A stretch of 64,000 nt of DNA from assembly GCF_003206575.1 (NCBI RefSeq), contig NZ_PZJO01000005.1, positions 219,476 to 283,475 of the forward strand. Direction: 5' to 3'. The DNA is from Salinicola endophyticus (GTDB lineage: Bacteria > Pseudomonadota > Gammaproteobacteria > Pseudomonadales > Halomonadaceae). The stretch's first letter is position 1. Each line of letters opens with the position of its first letter. A program made the position numbers and the translations under genes. Under the pieces are notes generated by a model. It was not told the DNA's origin. It searched no databases and worked only from the letters and a program-made list of their open reading frames with translations. Below are positions 9,734-19,247 of the stretch, in pieces.

Positions 9734-10942
9734 ATGGCACAGCAGGAAGAGCGTCAGGGAGCGCCGCAGGGCGCGCTGCGGGTTGCGCGGATCGATAGCC
9801 TGGCGGCGCTGGATGCGGCCAGCTGGAACGCGGTGGTGGGCACGGGCTATCCGTTTCTACGCCACGAGTTTCTCGCCGCCCTCGAGGCGTGCGGCTGCGC
9901 CTGCGCCGAGACCGGCTGGGCGCCGGATCATCTACTGGTCTATCGCGGCGCGCGGCTGGTGGCGGTGCTGCCGCGCTATGCCAAGGGTCACTCGCGCGGC
10001 GAGTACGTGTTCGACTGGGCCTGGGCGGATGCCTGGGAGCGCGCCGGCGGCGATTACTACCCCAAGTCGCTGTCCGCGATCCCGTTCACCCCGGCGAGCG
10101 GTCCGCGGCTGGGCGTGGTCGCCGACGAGTCGCGCGCTGCGGTGATCTCGGCGCTGGGCCCGGTACTGCGCGCCAGCGGCATGCAGAGCTGGCATCTGCT
10201 GTTCGCCAGTGATGACGAGGTGGCGGCATGGCAGGCGGACTTCGGCGCCCCGCTGCTCGAACGCTGCGCGGTGCAGTTCGCCTGGTGCGACGCCAGCTAT
10301 GGCGACTTCGAGGGCTTTCTCGCCGACATGAGCTCGCGCAAGCGCAAGGAGATCCGGCGTGAGCGCCGGCGGCTGGCCGAGCAGGGCTTCGTGTTCGAGC
10401 GCCTCACCGGGGCGGCGATCGACGATGCCGCGCTGGAGCAGTTCTACCGCTGCTACTGCATGACCTATCTCGAGCGCGGCCAGCACCCCTATCTCAACCT
10501 CGACTTCTTCACCCGGCTGCGTGACGCCCTGGGCGATGCGATGATGCTGGTCAGGGCCAGCATCGATGGCCGTGCGGTGGCCGCCGCGCTCTGCTTCGAG
10601 GGCGACGACACCCTCTACGGACGCTACTGGGGCAGCGAAGTGGCAGCGGATTTCCTGCACTTCGAGACCTGCTACTACCAGGGCATCGAGCACTGTCTGG
10701 CGCGCGGGCTGTCGCGCTTCGATCCGGGCACCCAGGGCGAGCACAAGCTCACCCGCGGCTTCGCCCCGGTACTGAGCCGGTCGCTGCACTATCTGGAACA
10801 CGATGGCTTCCGCGAGGCTGTGGCGCAGTTCTGCCGCGAGGAGCGCGCCTATGTCGAGAGATATCTCAAGCAGTGCCGCGGGCGACTGCCGTTCCGCCAG
10901 ACACCGGCGGGCCATGGGGCCGCGGCGGATAACGATGATTGA
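9734..10942 (+). CDS. GNAT-like / peptidoglycan-biosynthesis-like protein (DUF482, COG3146 type)
   Basis: 402 residues, soluble. The protein shows the features of the DUF482 family: a conserved FLRHEFLAALE motif near residue 38, a YVFDWAWADAWERAGGDYYPKS-type segment about 90-112, a basic SSRKRKEIRRERR helix about 200-212, and FDPGTQGEHKLTRGF at about 334-348. These proteins carry two GNAT-like halves similar to FemAB ligases, but no function is established. GGGAGGAGAG precedes ATG 9734. It is followed 33 nt later by the KefC-like gene on the same strand, so they may be co-transcribed. Confidence 0.82.
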   Translation: MAQQEERQGAPQGALRVARIDSLAALDAASWNAVVGTGYPFLRHEFLAALEACGCACAETGWAPDHLLVYRGARLVAVLPRYAKGHSRGEYVFDWAWADAWERAGGDYYPKSLSAIPFTPASGPRLGVVADESRAAVISALGPVLRASGMQSWHLLFASDDEVAAWQADFGAPLLERCAVQFAWCDASYGDFEGFLADMSSRKRKEIRRERRRLAEQGFVFERLTGAAIDDAALEQFYRCYCMTYLERGQHPYLNLDFFTRLRDALGDAMMLVRASIDGRAVAAALCFEGDDTLYGRYWGSEVAADFLHFETCYYQGIEHCLARGLSRFDPGTQGEHKLTRGFAPVLSRSLHYLEHDGFREAVAQFCREERAYVERYLKQCRGRLPFRQTPAGHGAAADNDD

Positions 10943-10975
10943 CGGCGCGCACGCCGTGACGAGGACCGACAAGCG

Positions 10976-12820
10976 ATGGATTTTCTCACTGAAGCCGCCG
11001 TGCTGCTGGGCGCCGCGATCATCGCGGTACCGCTGTTCAAGCGCCTGGGGCTGGGCTCGATTCTGGGCTATCTGTGCATCGGGCTGATCGCTGGCCCTTC
11101 GGTGAGCGGTTTCATCTCCGAGCCCGAGACGGTGCTGCACTTCTCCGAGTTCGGCGTGGTGATGCTCCTGTTCATCATCGGTCTAGAGCTGGAGCCCAAA
11201 CGCTTGTGGTCGATGCGCAAGCGCCTGTTCGGGCTGGGGTCGCTGCAGCTCGCCGGCTGTGCGGCGCTGCTGACACCGATCGGTCTGCTGCTGGGACTGG
11301 CGCCGAGCATCGCGATCTTTCTCGGTCTGACGCTGGCATTGTCGTCGACCGCCTTCGCACTGCAGGTGCTCAACGAGCGGCGCCGGTTGGCCACGCCCCA
11401 CGGCCAGAGCGCCTTCGCCATGCTGCTGTTCCAGGATCTGGCGGTGATTCCGCTGCTGGCGTTGCTGCCGTTTCTCGCCGGGCGTGCGGATGCCGCCCCT
11501 GATGATATCTGGATCATGGCGCGAAGCGTCGCCATCGTGGTCGCCGCGATCGTGTTCGGACGGCTGGTGTTCCCGCGGGTGCTGGCCCTGATCGCGCGCA
11601 GCGATATCCATGAGATCTTCACCGCCGCCGCGCTCTTTCTGGTCCTCGGCATGGCGCTGGCGATGGAGTGGGCAGGGCTGTCGATGGCGTTGGGGGCCTT
11701 TCTCGGCGGCGTGATGCTGGCGGATACGCCCTATCGCCATGAGCTCGAGGCCAACATCGAGCCGTTCAAGGGGCTGCTGCTGGGGCTGTTCTTCATCGCC
11801 GTGGGGATGTCGGTGAATCTCGCCCTGGTGCTCGACAACGTGCTGCTGGTGATCGGCCTGGCGCTGGCGATGACCCTGGCCAAGATGCTGGTGCTGGCCG
11901 CGATCGGGTGGCTGGCAAAGCTGCCGCGCACCGAGATCCCGCGGCTGGCCACGGTGATCGCCCAGGGCGGCGAGTTCGACTTCGTGCTGCTCACTGCCGC
12001 CGTCGCCGCCGGGGTGATCGATCAGCGCATTGCCAGCCTGTGCATCGCTGCGGTCACGCTGAGTATGGCGGCGACGCCATTTCTCTATCAGCTGGGCGAG
12101 ACGCTGGGCAACCGGCTCAAGGAGACGCGCCCCTACGACACCGACTTCGGTGACGAGACCCCGCCGGTGGTGATCGCCGGCCTTGGACGCTTTGGCCAGA
12201 TGGTGGGGCGTATGCTCAAGATGCAGGGCATCGCCTTCACCGCCCTCGACCCCAACATCACCCAGGTTGAGTTCATCCGTCGTTTCGGGTCGCGGATCTT
12301 CTATGCCGATGCCACGCGGCTCGATCTGCTGCGCGCGGCGGGTATCGACAAGGCGCAGCTGCTGGTGATCGCGGTCGACGGCGAGAACGCGGCGCTGACC
12401 ATCGCACGTCTGGCCAAGACGCACTTTCCTCAGCTCAAGGTGTATGCCCGTGCGCGCAATCGCCATCACGCCTGGAAGCTGATGGAGCAGGGGGTGGATG
12501 GGGTGGTGCGTGAGACCTTCGCCTCGAGCATGGAAATGAGCGTCGAGGTGCTCAAGGGCATGGGCTACCCCAGCTCCAACGCGATCAATGCGGTGCGTAC
12601 CTTCCGCGATTTCGACAATCAGCTGCTCAAGGATACCTACACCCATCGCAACGACACCGAGCAACTGATGGCGACCGAGAAGGCCGCCATGGAGGAGTTC
12701 AAGTCGCTGTTCCAGCAGGAGCTCGACCGCGGCCGCGGCAAGGGCGGCGAGTCCGATCAAGCCGACGACGAGAGTGAGGAGAGCACCGATGATGCAGAGG
12801 CTGGCGCAACGTCTCGCTGA
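10976..12820 (+). CDS. KefB/KefC-like monovalent cation:proton antiporter (CPA2) with TrkA-N domain
   Basis: 614 residues. The N-terminal 380 residues form the Na+/H+ exchanger fold with about 12 hydrophobic helices (RLGLGSILGYLCIGL near residue 23, LIGLELEPKRLW-like core near 66-80, FQDLAVIPLL near 150). After it comes a cytoplasmic RCK/TrkA-N nucleotide-binding domain starting VVIAGLGRFGQMVGRM at about 400. The C-terminal 60 residues are charged and disordered. The family exports K+ in exchange for H+, gated by glutathione adducts in KefB/C. No KefF/KefG ancillary gene is adjacent. The 3' end overlaps the fructosamine kinase gene by 32 nt. Confidence 0.9.
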   Translation: MDFLTEAAVLLGAAIIAVPLFKRLGLGSILGYLCIGLIAGPSVSGFISEPETVLHFSEFGVVMLLFIIGLELEPKRLWSMRKRLFGLGSLQLAGCAALLTPIGLLLGLAPSIAIFLGLTLALSSTAFALQVLNERRRLATPHGQSAFAMLLFQDLAVIPLLALLPFLAGRADAAPDDIWIMARSVAIVVAAIVFGRLVFPRVLALIARSDIHEIFTAAALFLVLGMALAMEWAGLSMALGAFLGGVMLADTPYRHELEANIEPFKGLLLGLFFIAVGMSVNLALVLDNVLLVIGLALAMTLAKMLVLAAIGWLAKLPRTEIPRLATVIAQGGEFDFVLLTAAVAAGVIDQRIASLCIAAVTLSMAATPFLYQLGETLGNRLKETRPYDTDFGDETPPVVIAGLGRFGQMVGRMLKMQGIAFTALDPNITQVEFIRRFGSRIFYADATRLDLLRAAGIDKAQLLVIAVDGENAALTIARLAKTHFPQLKVYARARNRHHAWKLMEQGVDGVVRETFASSMEMSVEVLKGMGYPSSNAINAVRTFRDFDNQLLKDTYTHRNDTEQLMATEKAAMEEFKSLFQQELDRGRGKGGESDQADDESEESTDDAEAGATSR

Positions 12821-13628
12821 ACTCGATGACACCTTCCGCGGCAGCCTGACGCCGCTTTCCGGTGGCGACAGCGGCGCTGGCGTTTGGCGCTTGGAGGCGG
12901 CGACGCCGCTGATCGTCAAGTGTGACCAGCCCGAACGCCTCGCCGGTGAAGCCGACGGGCTGGCCGCGCTGGCGACGACCGATACCCTGGTGGTGCCGCG
13001 GGTGGTGGCACTGGCCGGGGATCTGCTGGTGATGGAAGTGCTGGACGCCAGCGGTCCGCGCGATGGCGCTCGGCTCGGCGAGGGGCTAAGGCAGCTGCAC
13101 GCCGTCACCCGTGACCCCGTAGCCGAGCATGGCTGGGGGCGCGACAATGCCTGCGGGCTCACCCCGCAGCCCAATGCCATGCTGGCCGATGGCCGCGCCT
13201 TCCAGCGCGAGCGCCGGCTGTTGCCGCTGGTGCGCGCCTGCTGCGACCGAGGCCTGCTGGACGCGCCACTGGCGGCAAGGATCGAGCGGGTCGCCGCGAC
13301 GCTGGAGAGCTGGCTTGCGGACCAGCCGCCGTCACTGGTGCATGGCGATCTGTGGTCGGGCAACGTGCTGTTCACGCCGCGCGGGCCGGCGATCATCGAT
13401 CCGGCAGTCTATCGTCACTATCCCGACGTGGACGTGGCCATGCTGAGTCTGTTCGGCGACCCGGGCGCGGCCTTCCACGAGGCCTATTGGGATGGCCGGC
13501 GCCCGGCCGACTGGTCACGCCGTGAGGCGCTGTTTCAGCTCTATCCGCTGCTCAATCACCTCTATCTCTTCGGCGCCGGCTATCGCGGCGGGGTGTCGCG
13601 GGCCGTCGACCGGGTGCTGGCGGCCTGA
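12789..13628 (+). CDS. Fructosamine kinase family protein
   Basis: 279 residues of the aminoglycoside/choline-kinase-like fold. Members phosphorylate sugar-derived adducts (fructosamines, ribulosamines) on proteins or amino acids so that these decompose. The catalytic loop LVHGDLWSGNVLF and metal motif IIDPAVYRHYPDVDVAM near the C-terminus are textbook. The start is set at ATG 12789, preceded by GAGGAGAG; a GTG at 12774 is possible but lies in front of that site. The gene begins inside the last 32 nt of the KefC-like gene, which implies translational coupling and a shared role, perhaps against sugar-derived electrophiles (inference). Confidence 0.9.
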   Translation: MMQRLAQRLAELDDTFRGSLTPLSGGDSGAGVWRLEAATPLIVKCDQPERLAGEADGLAALATTDTLVVPRVVALAGDLLVMEVLDASGPRDGARLGEGLRQLHAVTRDPVAEHGWGRDNACGLTPQPNAMLADGRAFQRERRLLPLVRACCDRGLLDAPLAARIERVAATLESWLADQPPSLVHGDLWSGNVLFTPRGPAIIDPAVYRHYPDVDVAMLSLFGDPGAAFHEAYWDGRRPADWSRREALFQLYPLLNHLYLFGAGYRGGVSRAVDRVLAA

Positions 13629-13793
13629 GCCGGCAGGAGCGAGAGGCGTGCCATGCGCGGTCGAATCAGGCTCGCGGACCAGCGCATGGTGTCGGAGTCG
13701 GCTAAAGTAGCCAGAATTACATCAGTAGCTATTAACCTATGAGTGGCGCCCAGTCAGGGGAGTCGAGTCACCTGGCCCCACACCGCAGTATGC

Positions 13794-14420
13794 TCAGCGT
13801 TCGCCGGGCAGATGGGCGATACGCGTAAAGAAGGTCTCGATCATGCGCGGCCCGGTCTCGTCCAGCGCGTACTGGGTCGGGTCGCGCAGCCAGTCGTGCA
13901 TCAGGCCGCCGAACATCGACATCAGCATGCGGCAGGCGATCTCGGGGTCGACGTCCTTGCCCAGAGCCCCGTCGCGCTGGGCCTGTTCGAGGCGTTCGAC
14001 CATGGTGTCGTAGCACTCCTGGGCCAAGTGGCTCTGCAGCCCCAGCATGTCGATGTCGCCGGAGGATTCGCAGCGGTGGAAGAGAATGGTGTGTACCCGC
14101 TGGGAGCGCGGGCGCTGCAGGCGCTCGAGGGCGTGCAGGCAGGCCAGGCGCAGGCTGGTCAGCGGCGCGTGGGGGCGCTCGGGGTCCTCGACATCGTCGA
14201 GCAGCTGGCGCAGCGGCATCTTGACCCGGTCGAGCATGGCGTGGAACAGGTCGGACTTGTTCTTGAAGTGCCAGTAGACGGCGCCGCGGGTCATGCCGGC
14301 CTGGCGCGCGATCTGCTCGAGCGATGCGCGCGAAACACCGCGCTCCAGAAAAACGATCTCGGCGGCGTCGAGCAGCGCCTCGCGGGTGGCTTCGGCCTCG
14401 GCCTTGGTGCGTTTCGGCAT
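13794..14420 (-). CDS. TetR/AcrR-family repressor
   Basis: 208 residues. The N-terminal TetR helix-turn-helix spans about residues 12-58 (TREALLDAAEIVFLERGVSR ... TRGAVYWHFKNK), followed by an AcrR/TtgR-like ligand-binding region (RVHTILFHRCE near 110). It is divergent from a membrane-fusion/RND pump operon with an AcrR-like operator in between, so it is very likely the local repressor that releases DNA on binding pump substrates. Start ATG 14420 puts the basic MPKRTKAEAEATR segment first, as in AcrR. Confidence 0.92.
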   Translation of the reverse strand: MPKRTKAEAEATREALLDAAEIVFLERGVSRASLEQIARQAGMTRGAVYWHFKNKSDLFHAMLDRVKMPLRQLLDDVEDPERPHAPLTSLRLACLHALERLQRPRSQRVHTILFHRCESSGDIDMLGLQSHLAQECYDTMVERLEQAQRDGALGKDVDPEIACRMLMSMFGGLMHDWLRDPTQYALDETGPRMIETFFTRIAHLPGER

Positions 14421-14520
14421 GGTGGTGTCGTCATGAGCGTTGATAAAGGCGGCGTGTGGCTCGATCTTTCTCGGTGGTGTCGAGTCCCTGGCGCGAGAAT
14501 ACCCCATTCATTGGCAAGTT

Positions 14521-14544
14521 TACATTCATGTATGTATGCCTGTA
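14521..14544. promoter_or_regulatory. AcrR-like operator between repressor and pump genes
   Basis: A 24-bp imperfect palindrome with outer arms TACA/TGTA and inner CAT/ATG pairs at symmetric positions. Size and arms match the E. coli acrAB operator, which is also a 24-bp site starting TACAT and ending TGTA. It lies 45 nt upstream of the pump start and 101 nt upstream of the tetR-family start. A TTTACA hexamer at 14519 overlaps it and could be part of the pump promoter. Confidence 0.6.
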
Positions 14545-14588
14545 AGCTCGCCACATTCCCTTAGGCACTCTTTCCAGGACGGAGACTC

Positions 14589-15872
14589 ATGCGCCCTACA
14601 CTCATGAATCGCCCCATCGGTATCGGTGGCGCGATATTGCTCTCGCTCGTACTGTCCGCCTGCGGCGGCGACGAGTCATCCAGTGCCAGCGACAAGCAGC
14701 AGGGGCAGCAGAAGCCGCCGACCCAGGCCCAGGTGCTGGATGTCAAGGCGCGCGACATCGGGCTGTCCAAGACCTATCCGGGCATGATTCGCAGCGACCA
14801 GGAGGTCACGGTGATGGGGCGGGTCGAGGGCATTCTCGAGGCGCGTCACTACCGCGAGGGCAGTCTGGTCGAGAAGGGCGACAAGCTCTTCACCATCGAG
14901 CCCGCGCCCTACGAGGCGACCGTCGAGCAGCGCCAGGCCGATGTGCAGAGTGCCCAGGCCGAGCTCTACCGGGCGCAGCGTGATGCCGAGCGCTACGCGC
15001 GCCTCTACAAGCAGAACTCGGTCAGCCAGCAGCAGCGGGATCAGTCCCAGGCCGATCTGCGCACGGCCCAGGCGTCGGTGGCTCAGGCCAAGGCGGCGCT
15101 GGACAGCGCCCAGATCAATCTGAGCTATACCCAGGTCAATGCTCCGGTCAGCGGCATGATCAGCTTGAGCGAGGTCAACGTGGGCAATCTGGTGCGACCG
15201 CCCCAGCAACTGGCCACGATCACCCCGCTCAACCCCATCGAGGTTCGCTTCTCGCTGCCCGCCGACGACGCCTTCGCCCTGCGCCGCCAGCGTCAGCGCG
15301 GCGCCAAGGAGGCTGACGCCGCGGTGCTCACCGCGCCGTCCACCGGCTCGGCCACGCGCGAGCCGCTCAAGCTCTCGGGCGAGCTCGACTTCCTCGGCTC
15401 GCGGGTCGACGAGAACACCAGCACGGTCCAGGCCGAAGCCACCTTCCGCAATCAGGATGGCCTGTTCCTGCCCGGACAGTTCGTGCGCGTCACCCTGCCC
15501 AACGTCAAGCGCTACGGCGTCTTCGCGGTGCCTGCGGTGGCGGTGACCGAGGGGCTCAAGGGGCCACAGGTGTACATCGTCAATGCCGACGGCAAGGCCG
15601 AGGCGCGCTTCGTCTCGCTGGGCGAGGTCGCTGGCGACTGGCAGATCATCACCCAGGGGCTCGACAGCGGCGACCGGGTGGTGGTGTCGGGCATCGGCAG
15701 CATCTCGCCGGGTGACAAGATCGACCCGCAGCCGTTCTCCGGCAGCGCCGAGGACCCCCAGGACAAGGCCGGCGAGAACCCCTCGCAGAAGGCTGATGCC
15801 AAGGGTGGCGAGGGGGCCGAAGGGAGTCAGGACAAGGCCCAGACCGATGGCGGCCAGAACGGAGCCAACTGA
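14589..15872 (+). CDS. RND efflux periplasmic adaptor (AcrA/MexA-type lipoprotein)
   Basis: 427 residues. The N-terminus is a lipoprotein signal with lipobox LSAC (Cys25), so the protein is anchored in the inner membrane facing the periplasm. The order lipoyl half-motif, alpha-helical hairpin (about 95-165, RQADVQSAQAELYRAQRDAE ... ), second lipoyl half (YTQVNAPVSGMIS) and beta-barrel is typical of HlyD/AcrA adaptors. It links the RND transporter to an outer-membrane channel; none is encoded here, so a distant TolC/OprM must serve. The last 45 residues are a low-complexity D/Q/G/K-rich tail. GGACGGAGACTC precedes the ATG. The stop overlaps the next gene by 1 nt (TGATG). Confidence 0.94.
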   Translation: MRPTLMNRPIGIGGAILLSLVLSACGGDESSSASDKQQGQQKPPTQAQVLDVKARDIGLSKTYPGMIRSDQEVTVMGRVEGILEARHYREGSLVEKGDKLFTIEPAPYEATVEQRQADVQSAQAELYRAQRDAERYARLYKQNSVSQQQRDQSQADLRTAQASVAQAKAALDSAQINLSYTQVNAPVSGMISLSEVNVGNLVRPPQQLATITPLNPIEVRFSLPADDAFALRRQRQRGAKEADAAVLTAPSTGSATREPLKLSGELDFLGSRVDENTSTVQAEATFRNQDGLFLPGQFVRVTLPNVKRYGVFAVPAVAVTEGLKGPQVYIVNADGKAEARFVSLGEVAGDWQIITQGLDSGDRVVVSGIGSISPGDKIDPQPFSGSAEDPQDKAGENPSQKADAKGGEGAEGSQDKAQTDGGQNGAN

Positions 15873-18800
15873 TGAATTTCTCCAGCGTATTCATCAGGCG
15901 GCCGATCTTCGCCACGGTCATCTCGGTCATCATCATCCTGATCGGTCTGATGGCGATGCGGACCCTGCCGATCGAGCAGTACCCGCAGGTGGTGCCGCCG
16001 ACGATCAGCGTCTCGGCGACCTATCCCGGGGCCAGCGCGCAAACGGTCTCCGATACGGTGGCGTCGACCCTGGCACAGGAGATCAACGGTACCGAGAACA
16101 TGATCTATCTGACCTCGTCGAGTTCCGACAGCGGTCAGATGTCGATGAGCGTCTACTTCAAGATCGGGACCAACCCGCAGACGGCGCAGATCAACGTCAA
16201 CAACCGGGTGCAGCAGGCGCTCTCCAAGCTGCCCAGCGAGGTGCAGGCCCAGGGCGTGACGGTGGAGCAGCGCGCTTCCAGCGTGCTGATGTTCGTCGCC
16301 GTGACGTCGTCCAGCGACGCCTATGACTCGCTCTATCTGACCAACTACGCCAACATCAACATCACCGATGCGCTCAAGCAGCTGCCGGGGGTGGGGCAGG
16401 CTGAGGTGCTGGGCAGCCAAGAGTTCGCCATGCGCATCTGGCTCGATCCGGACAAGCTGGCGCAGTACGACCTGACGCCGGCCGAGGTGTCGGCGGCGAT
16501 CCGCGCCCAGAACGCGGTGGTGGCCGCGGGCAAGATCGGCGCCGAGCCGCAGAGCGACCCCTCGCCCTACACCTACACCATCACCACGGAAGGGCGCTTC
16601 AGCAGCGCCGCTCAGTTCCGCAACATTCTGCTGCGCACCAATCCCGACGGCTCTTCGCTGCGCCTGAGTGACGTCGCCCGGGTCGAGCTGGGCAAGAACA
16701 CCTACGGCATCCAGGGCTACGTCAACAACAAGCCGATCGCGCCCATCGCCATCTACCTCCAGCCCGGGGCCAATGCCCTCGACGTGGCGCGTGAGGTCAA
16801 GAGCGAGATGGCGACGCTCAAGAAGCGGTTCCCGCCGGGGCTGGACTACGAGATCCCCTACGACACCACGCTGTTCATCGACGCCTCGGTGCAGTCGGTG
16901 GAGCACACCTTCATCGAGGCGCTGCTGCTGGTTGCGGTGATCGTGTTCGTGTTCCTGCAGAGCTGGCGTTCGACGCTGGTGGCGATGTCGGTGGTGCCGA
17001 TCTCGGTGGTGGGCACCTTCGCCGGGATGTATCTGCTCGACTTCTCGATCAACCTGCTGTCGCTGTTCGGGATGATCCTGGCGATCGGGATCGTGGTCGA
17101 CGATGCCATCGTGGTGATCGAGAACGTCGAGCGCATCATGCAGGAGGACGAGGAGGCCACGCCCTTCAGCGCCGCGTTGGAGGCGATGAAAGAGGTCTCG
17201 GGCGCCGTCATCGCGACCTCGTTCATCATGACCGCGGTGTTCGTGCCGGTCGGCTTCATGGGCGGTCTCACCGGACAGATGTATCAGCAGTTCGCGATCA
17301 CCATCGCCATCTCGGTGGCGATCTCGGCGCTGGTGGCACTGTCGTTCACGCCGGCGATCAGTGCGATCTTCCTGCAGAACCATCAGCGTATCCGTGAATC
17401 CAAGCTCATCCGTGCGATCAAGAAGCCCTTCGCGTGGTTCAACAAGGGCTTCGAGAAGGTCACTGACCTGTTCATGGCGATCACCAACTTCCTCATTCAT
17501 CAGCTGTGGCTGGTGGTGGTGGGGCTGGTCGGGGTCGGCGTGCTGTCATGGATGATCTACGCCCAGTTGCCCAGCGGCCTGCTGCCCACCGAAGACCAGG
17601 GGGTGGCGCTGGCCTCGGTGTCGCTGCCGGCGGGCGCCTCGGTGTCGCGCACCGACGCCTACATCCAGGAGCTGAGCACTCGCCTGCGTGAGGAGGTGCC
17701 GGGGATCAACTACGTGGTCGGCATCCCCGGTTTCGACATCCTGTCGAGCTCGGCCAACACCGCCAAGGGTACGGTCTTCGTGACCATGAAGCCGTGGTCG
17801 CAGCGCAGCGTGACCGCGGACCAACTGATCGGCAAGATCATGCAGATCGGGGCCCAGATCCAGGGCGGCCAGACGATGGCCTTCAACATGCCGCCGATCC
17901 AGGGGCTGTCGCCCACCGGTGGCTTCACCGGTTACCTGCAGTCCTACGGCGGCGACTCGCCGCAGCAGCTGGCGGCGGCGGCCGGCAAGATCATGCAGGC
18001 GGCCAATCAGCGCCCCGAGATCGGCCAGGCGTTCTCGACCCTGGATGTCAACGTGCCGGTCTATCGCGCCACCGTGGATACCGACAAGGTGCGCAGTCTG
18101 GGTGTGGATATCTCCGATCTCAACACCACCCTGGCGAGCACCTTCGGTAGCGCCTTCGTCAACTACTTCACGCGATCCAGCCGTAACTTCCAGGTCTATC
18201 TGCAGTCGGAAGACGACTTCCGGCGCAACCCGGAAGACATTAGCAAGGTCTATGTGCGCGGCGGCGACGGCCAGCGGATCCCGCTCTCCGAGCTGGTCAC
18301 GCTGACCCGTGAGAATGCGCCCACGGTGCTCCAGCGCTACAACGTCTACCCTGCGGCGCAGTTCGCCGGCGGGCCGGCGCCGGGCTACAGCTCGGGCCAG
18401 GCGGTCCAGGCGATGCAGGAGGTGGTGGAACAGACACTGGGCTCCGACTACGCCATGGGCTGGTCCGGGGAGGCCTATCAGCAGGCCAACGTGGGCACCG
18501 CGGCGACCCTGGCGCTCTCCTTCGGCGTGGTCATGATGTTCTTGATCCTGGCCGCCCAGTACGAGAGCTGGACGCTGCCGCTGGCGGTGGTCTCGGCGGT
18601 GCCGTTCGCCTTCATCGGCGCCATCCTGGCGGTGCAGCTCGCGGGGCTCAGCACCAGCGTCTACCTGCAGGTGGGGCTACTCGTGGTGGTGGGGCTGGCG
18701 GCCAAGAACGCCATCCTGATCGTCGAGTTCGCCGAGCAGCAGCGCAAGCACGCCGGGCTCTCGGTGATCGAGGCGGCCAAGGTGGCGGCACGCCAGCGTT

Positions 18801-19051
18801 TCCGGCCCATCGTGATGACCTCGCTGGCGTTCATCGGCGGTACCCTGCCGCTGGCGCTCGCCTCCGGGGCCAGCGCGGCGAGCCGGCAGCAGATCGGCAC
18901 ACCGGTGGTCGGCGGGATGATCTCGATCACCGTGCTGGCGACCGTGTTCGTGCCGGCGGCCTATGTGCTGATCATGCGCGTGACGCTGTGGCTCAGTGCC
19001 AAGCTCAAGCGCCGGCACGAGGGCGCTGACGCCGACGGACAGCGCTCGTGA
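15872..19051 (+). CDS. RND multidrug efflux transporter (AcrB/MexB-type)
   Basis: 1059 residues, the standard hydrophobe/amphiphile-efflux length. FIRRPIFATVISVIIILIG at the N-terminus is the first membrane helix; the proton-relay aspartates sit in GIVVDDAIVVIENVER and the relay lysine in GLAAKNAILIVEFAE. Two large periplasmic loops carry the drug-binding pockets. It forms a tripartite pump with the adaptor encoded just upstream and an unlinked outer-membrane factor. A terminator follows at 19143. Confidence 0.96.
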   Translation: MNFSSVFIRRPIFATVISVIIILIGLMAMRTLPIEQYPQVVPPTISVSATYPGASAQTVSDTVASTLAQEINGTENMIYLTSSSSDSGQMSMSVYFKIGTNPQTAQINVNNRVQQALSKLPSEVQAQGVTVEQRASSVLMFVAVTSSSDAYDSLYLTNYANINITDALKQLPGVGQAEVLGSQEFAMRIWLDPDKLAQYDLTPAEVSAAIRAQNAVVAAGKIGAEPQSDPSPYTYTITTEGRFSSAAQFRNILLRTNPDGSSLRLSDVARVELGKNTYGIQGYVNNKPIAPIAIYLQPGANALDVAREVKSEMATLKKRFPPGLDYEIPYDTTLFIDASVQSVEHTFIEALLLVAVIVFVFLQSWRSTLVAMSVVPISVVGTFAGMYLLDFSINLLSLFGMILAIGIVVDDAIVVIENVERIMQEDEEATPFSAALEAMKEVSGAVIATSFIMTAVFVPVGFMGGLTGQMYQQFAITIAISVAISALVALSFTPAISAIFLQNHQRIRESKLIRAIKKPFAWFNKGFEKVTDLFMAITNFLIHQLWLVVVGLVGVGVLSWMIYAQLPSGLLPTEDQGVALASVSLPAGASVSRTDAYIQELSTRLREEVPGINYVVGIPGFDILSSSANTAKGTVFVTMKPWSQRSVTADQLIGKIMQIGAQIQGGQTMAFNMPPIQGLSPTGGFTGYLQSYGGDSPQQLAAAAGKIMQAANQRPEIGQAFSTLDVNVPVYRATVDTDKVRSLGVDISDLNTTLASTFGSAFVNYFTRSSRNFQVYLQSEDDFRRNPEDISKVYVRGGDGQRIPLSELVTLTRENAPTVLQRYNVYPAAQFAGGPAPGYSSGQAVQAMQEVVEQTLGSDYAMGWSGEAYQQANVGTAATLALSFGVVMMFLILAAQYESWTLPLAVVSAVPFAFIGAILAVQLAGLSTSVYLQVGLLVVVGLAAKNAILIVEFAEQQRKHAGLSVIEAAKVAARQRFRPIVMTSLAFIGGTLPLALASGASAASRQQIGTPVVGGMISITVLATVFVPAAYVLIMRVTLWLSAKLKRRHEGADADGQRS

Positions 19052-19142
19052 GACAGCGCCGGGCGGGGTCGCTGACGCGCCCGGTGCACTCGATGACGTA
19101 TCCGTACCTGCGCCGAACGCCAAATCGGCTACGCTGAAATAG

Positions 19143-19172
19143 AGGCAACCTCCCATGGAGGTTGCCTTTTTT
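19143..19172 (+). terminator. Rho-independent terminator after the RND pump operon
   Basis: An 11-bp stem (AGGCAACCTCC / GGAGGTTGCCT) with a short CAT loop runs into a stretch of T. It lies 91 nt after the transporter stop codon. Confidence 0.92.
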
Positions 19173-19217
19173 CTTGCGCGTGCCACGGGCGCCGATGACG
19201 CAGGCAAAAAAGACGTT

Positions 19218-19247
19218 TTGACGCTCCCCCCGGTGCTGCCTTATACC
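19218..19247 (+). promoter_or_regulatory. Candidate sigma-70 promoter of the glgA-treY operon
   Basis: TTGACG, an 18-nt spacer and TATACC fit a housekeeping promoter. It lies about 180 nt upstream of glgA and downstream of the preceding terminator, which leaves a long untranslated leader (19255-19430) with no recognised riboswitch. The 379-nt gap 19052-19430 otherwise holds only that terminator. Confidence 0.45.

Noticed and set aside
11183-13396. A 737-codon frame antisense to the KefC-like and fructosamine kinase genes
   Set aside because: It crosses two good genes and has no coding features; repeated Gln/His/Arg composition.
15827-17500. A 557-codon frame antisense to the RND transporter gene
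   Set aside because: His/Arg/Asp-rich sequence without domains, opposite a well-conserved transporter.
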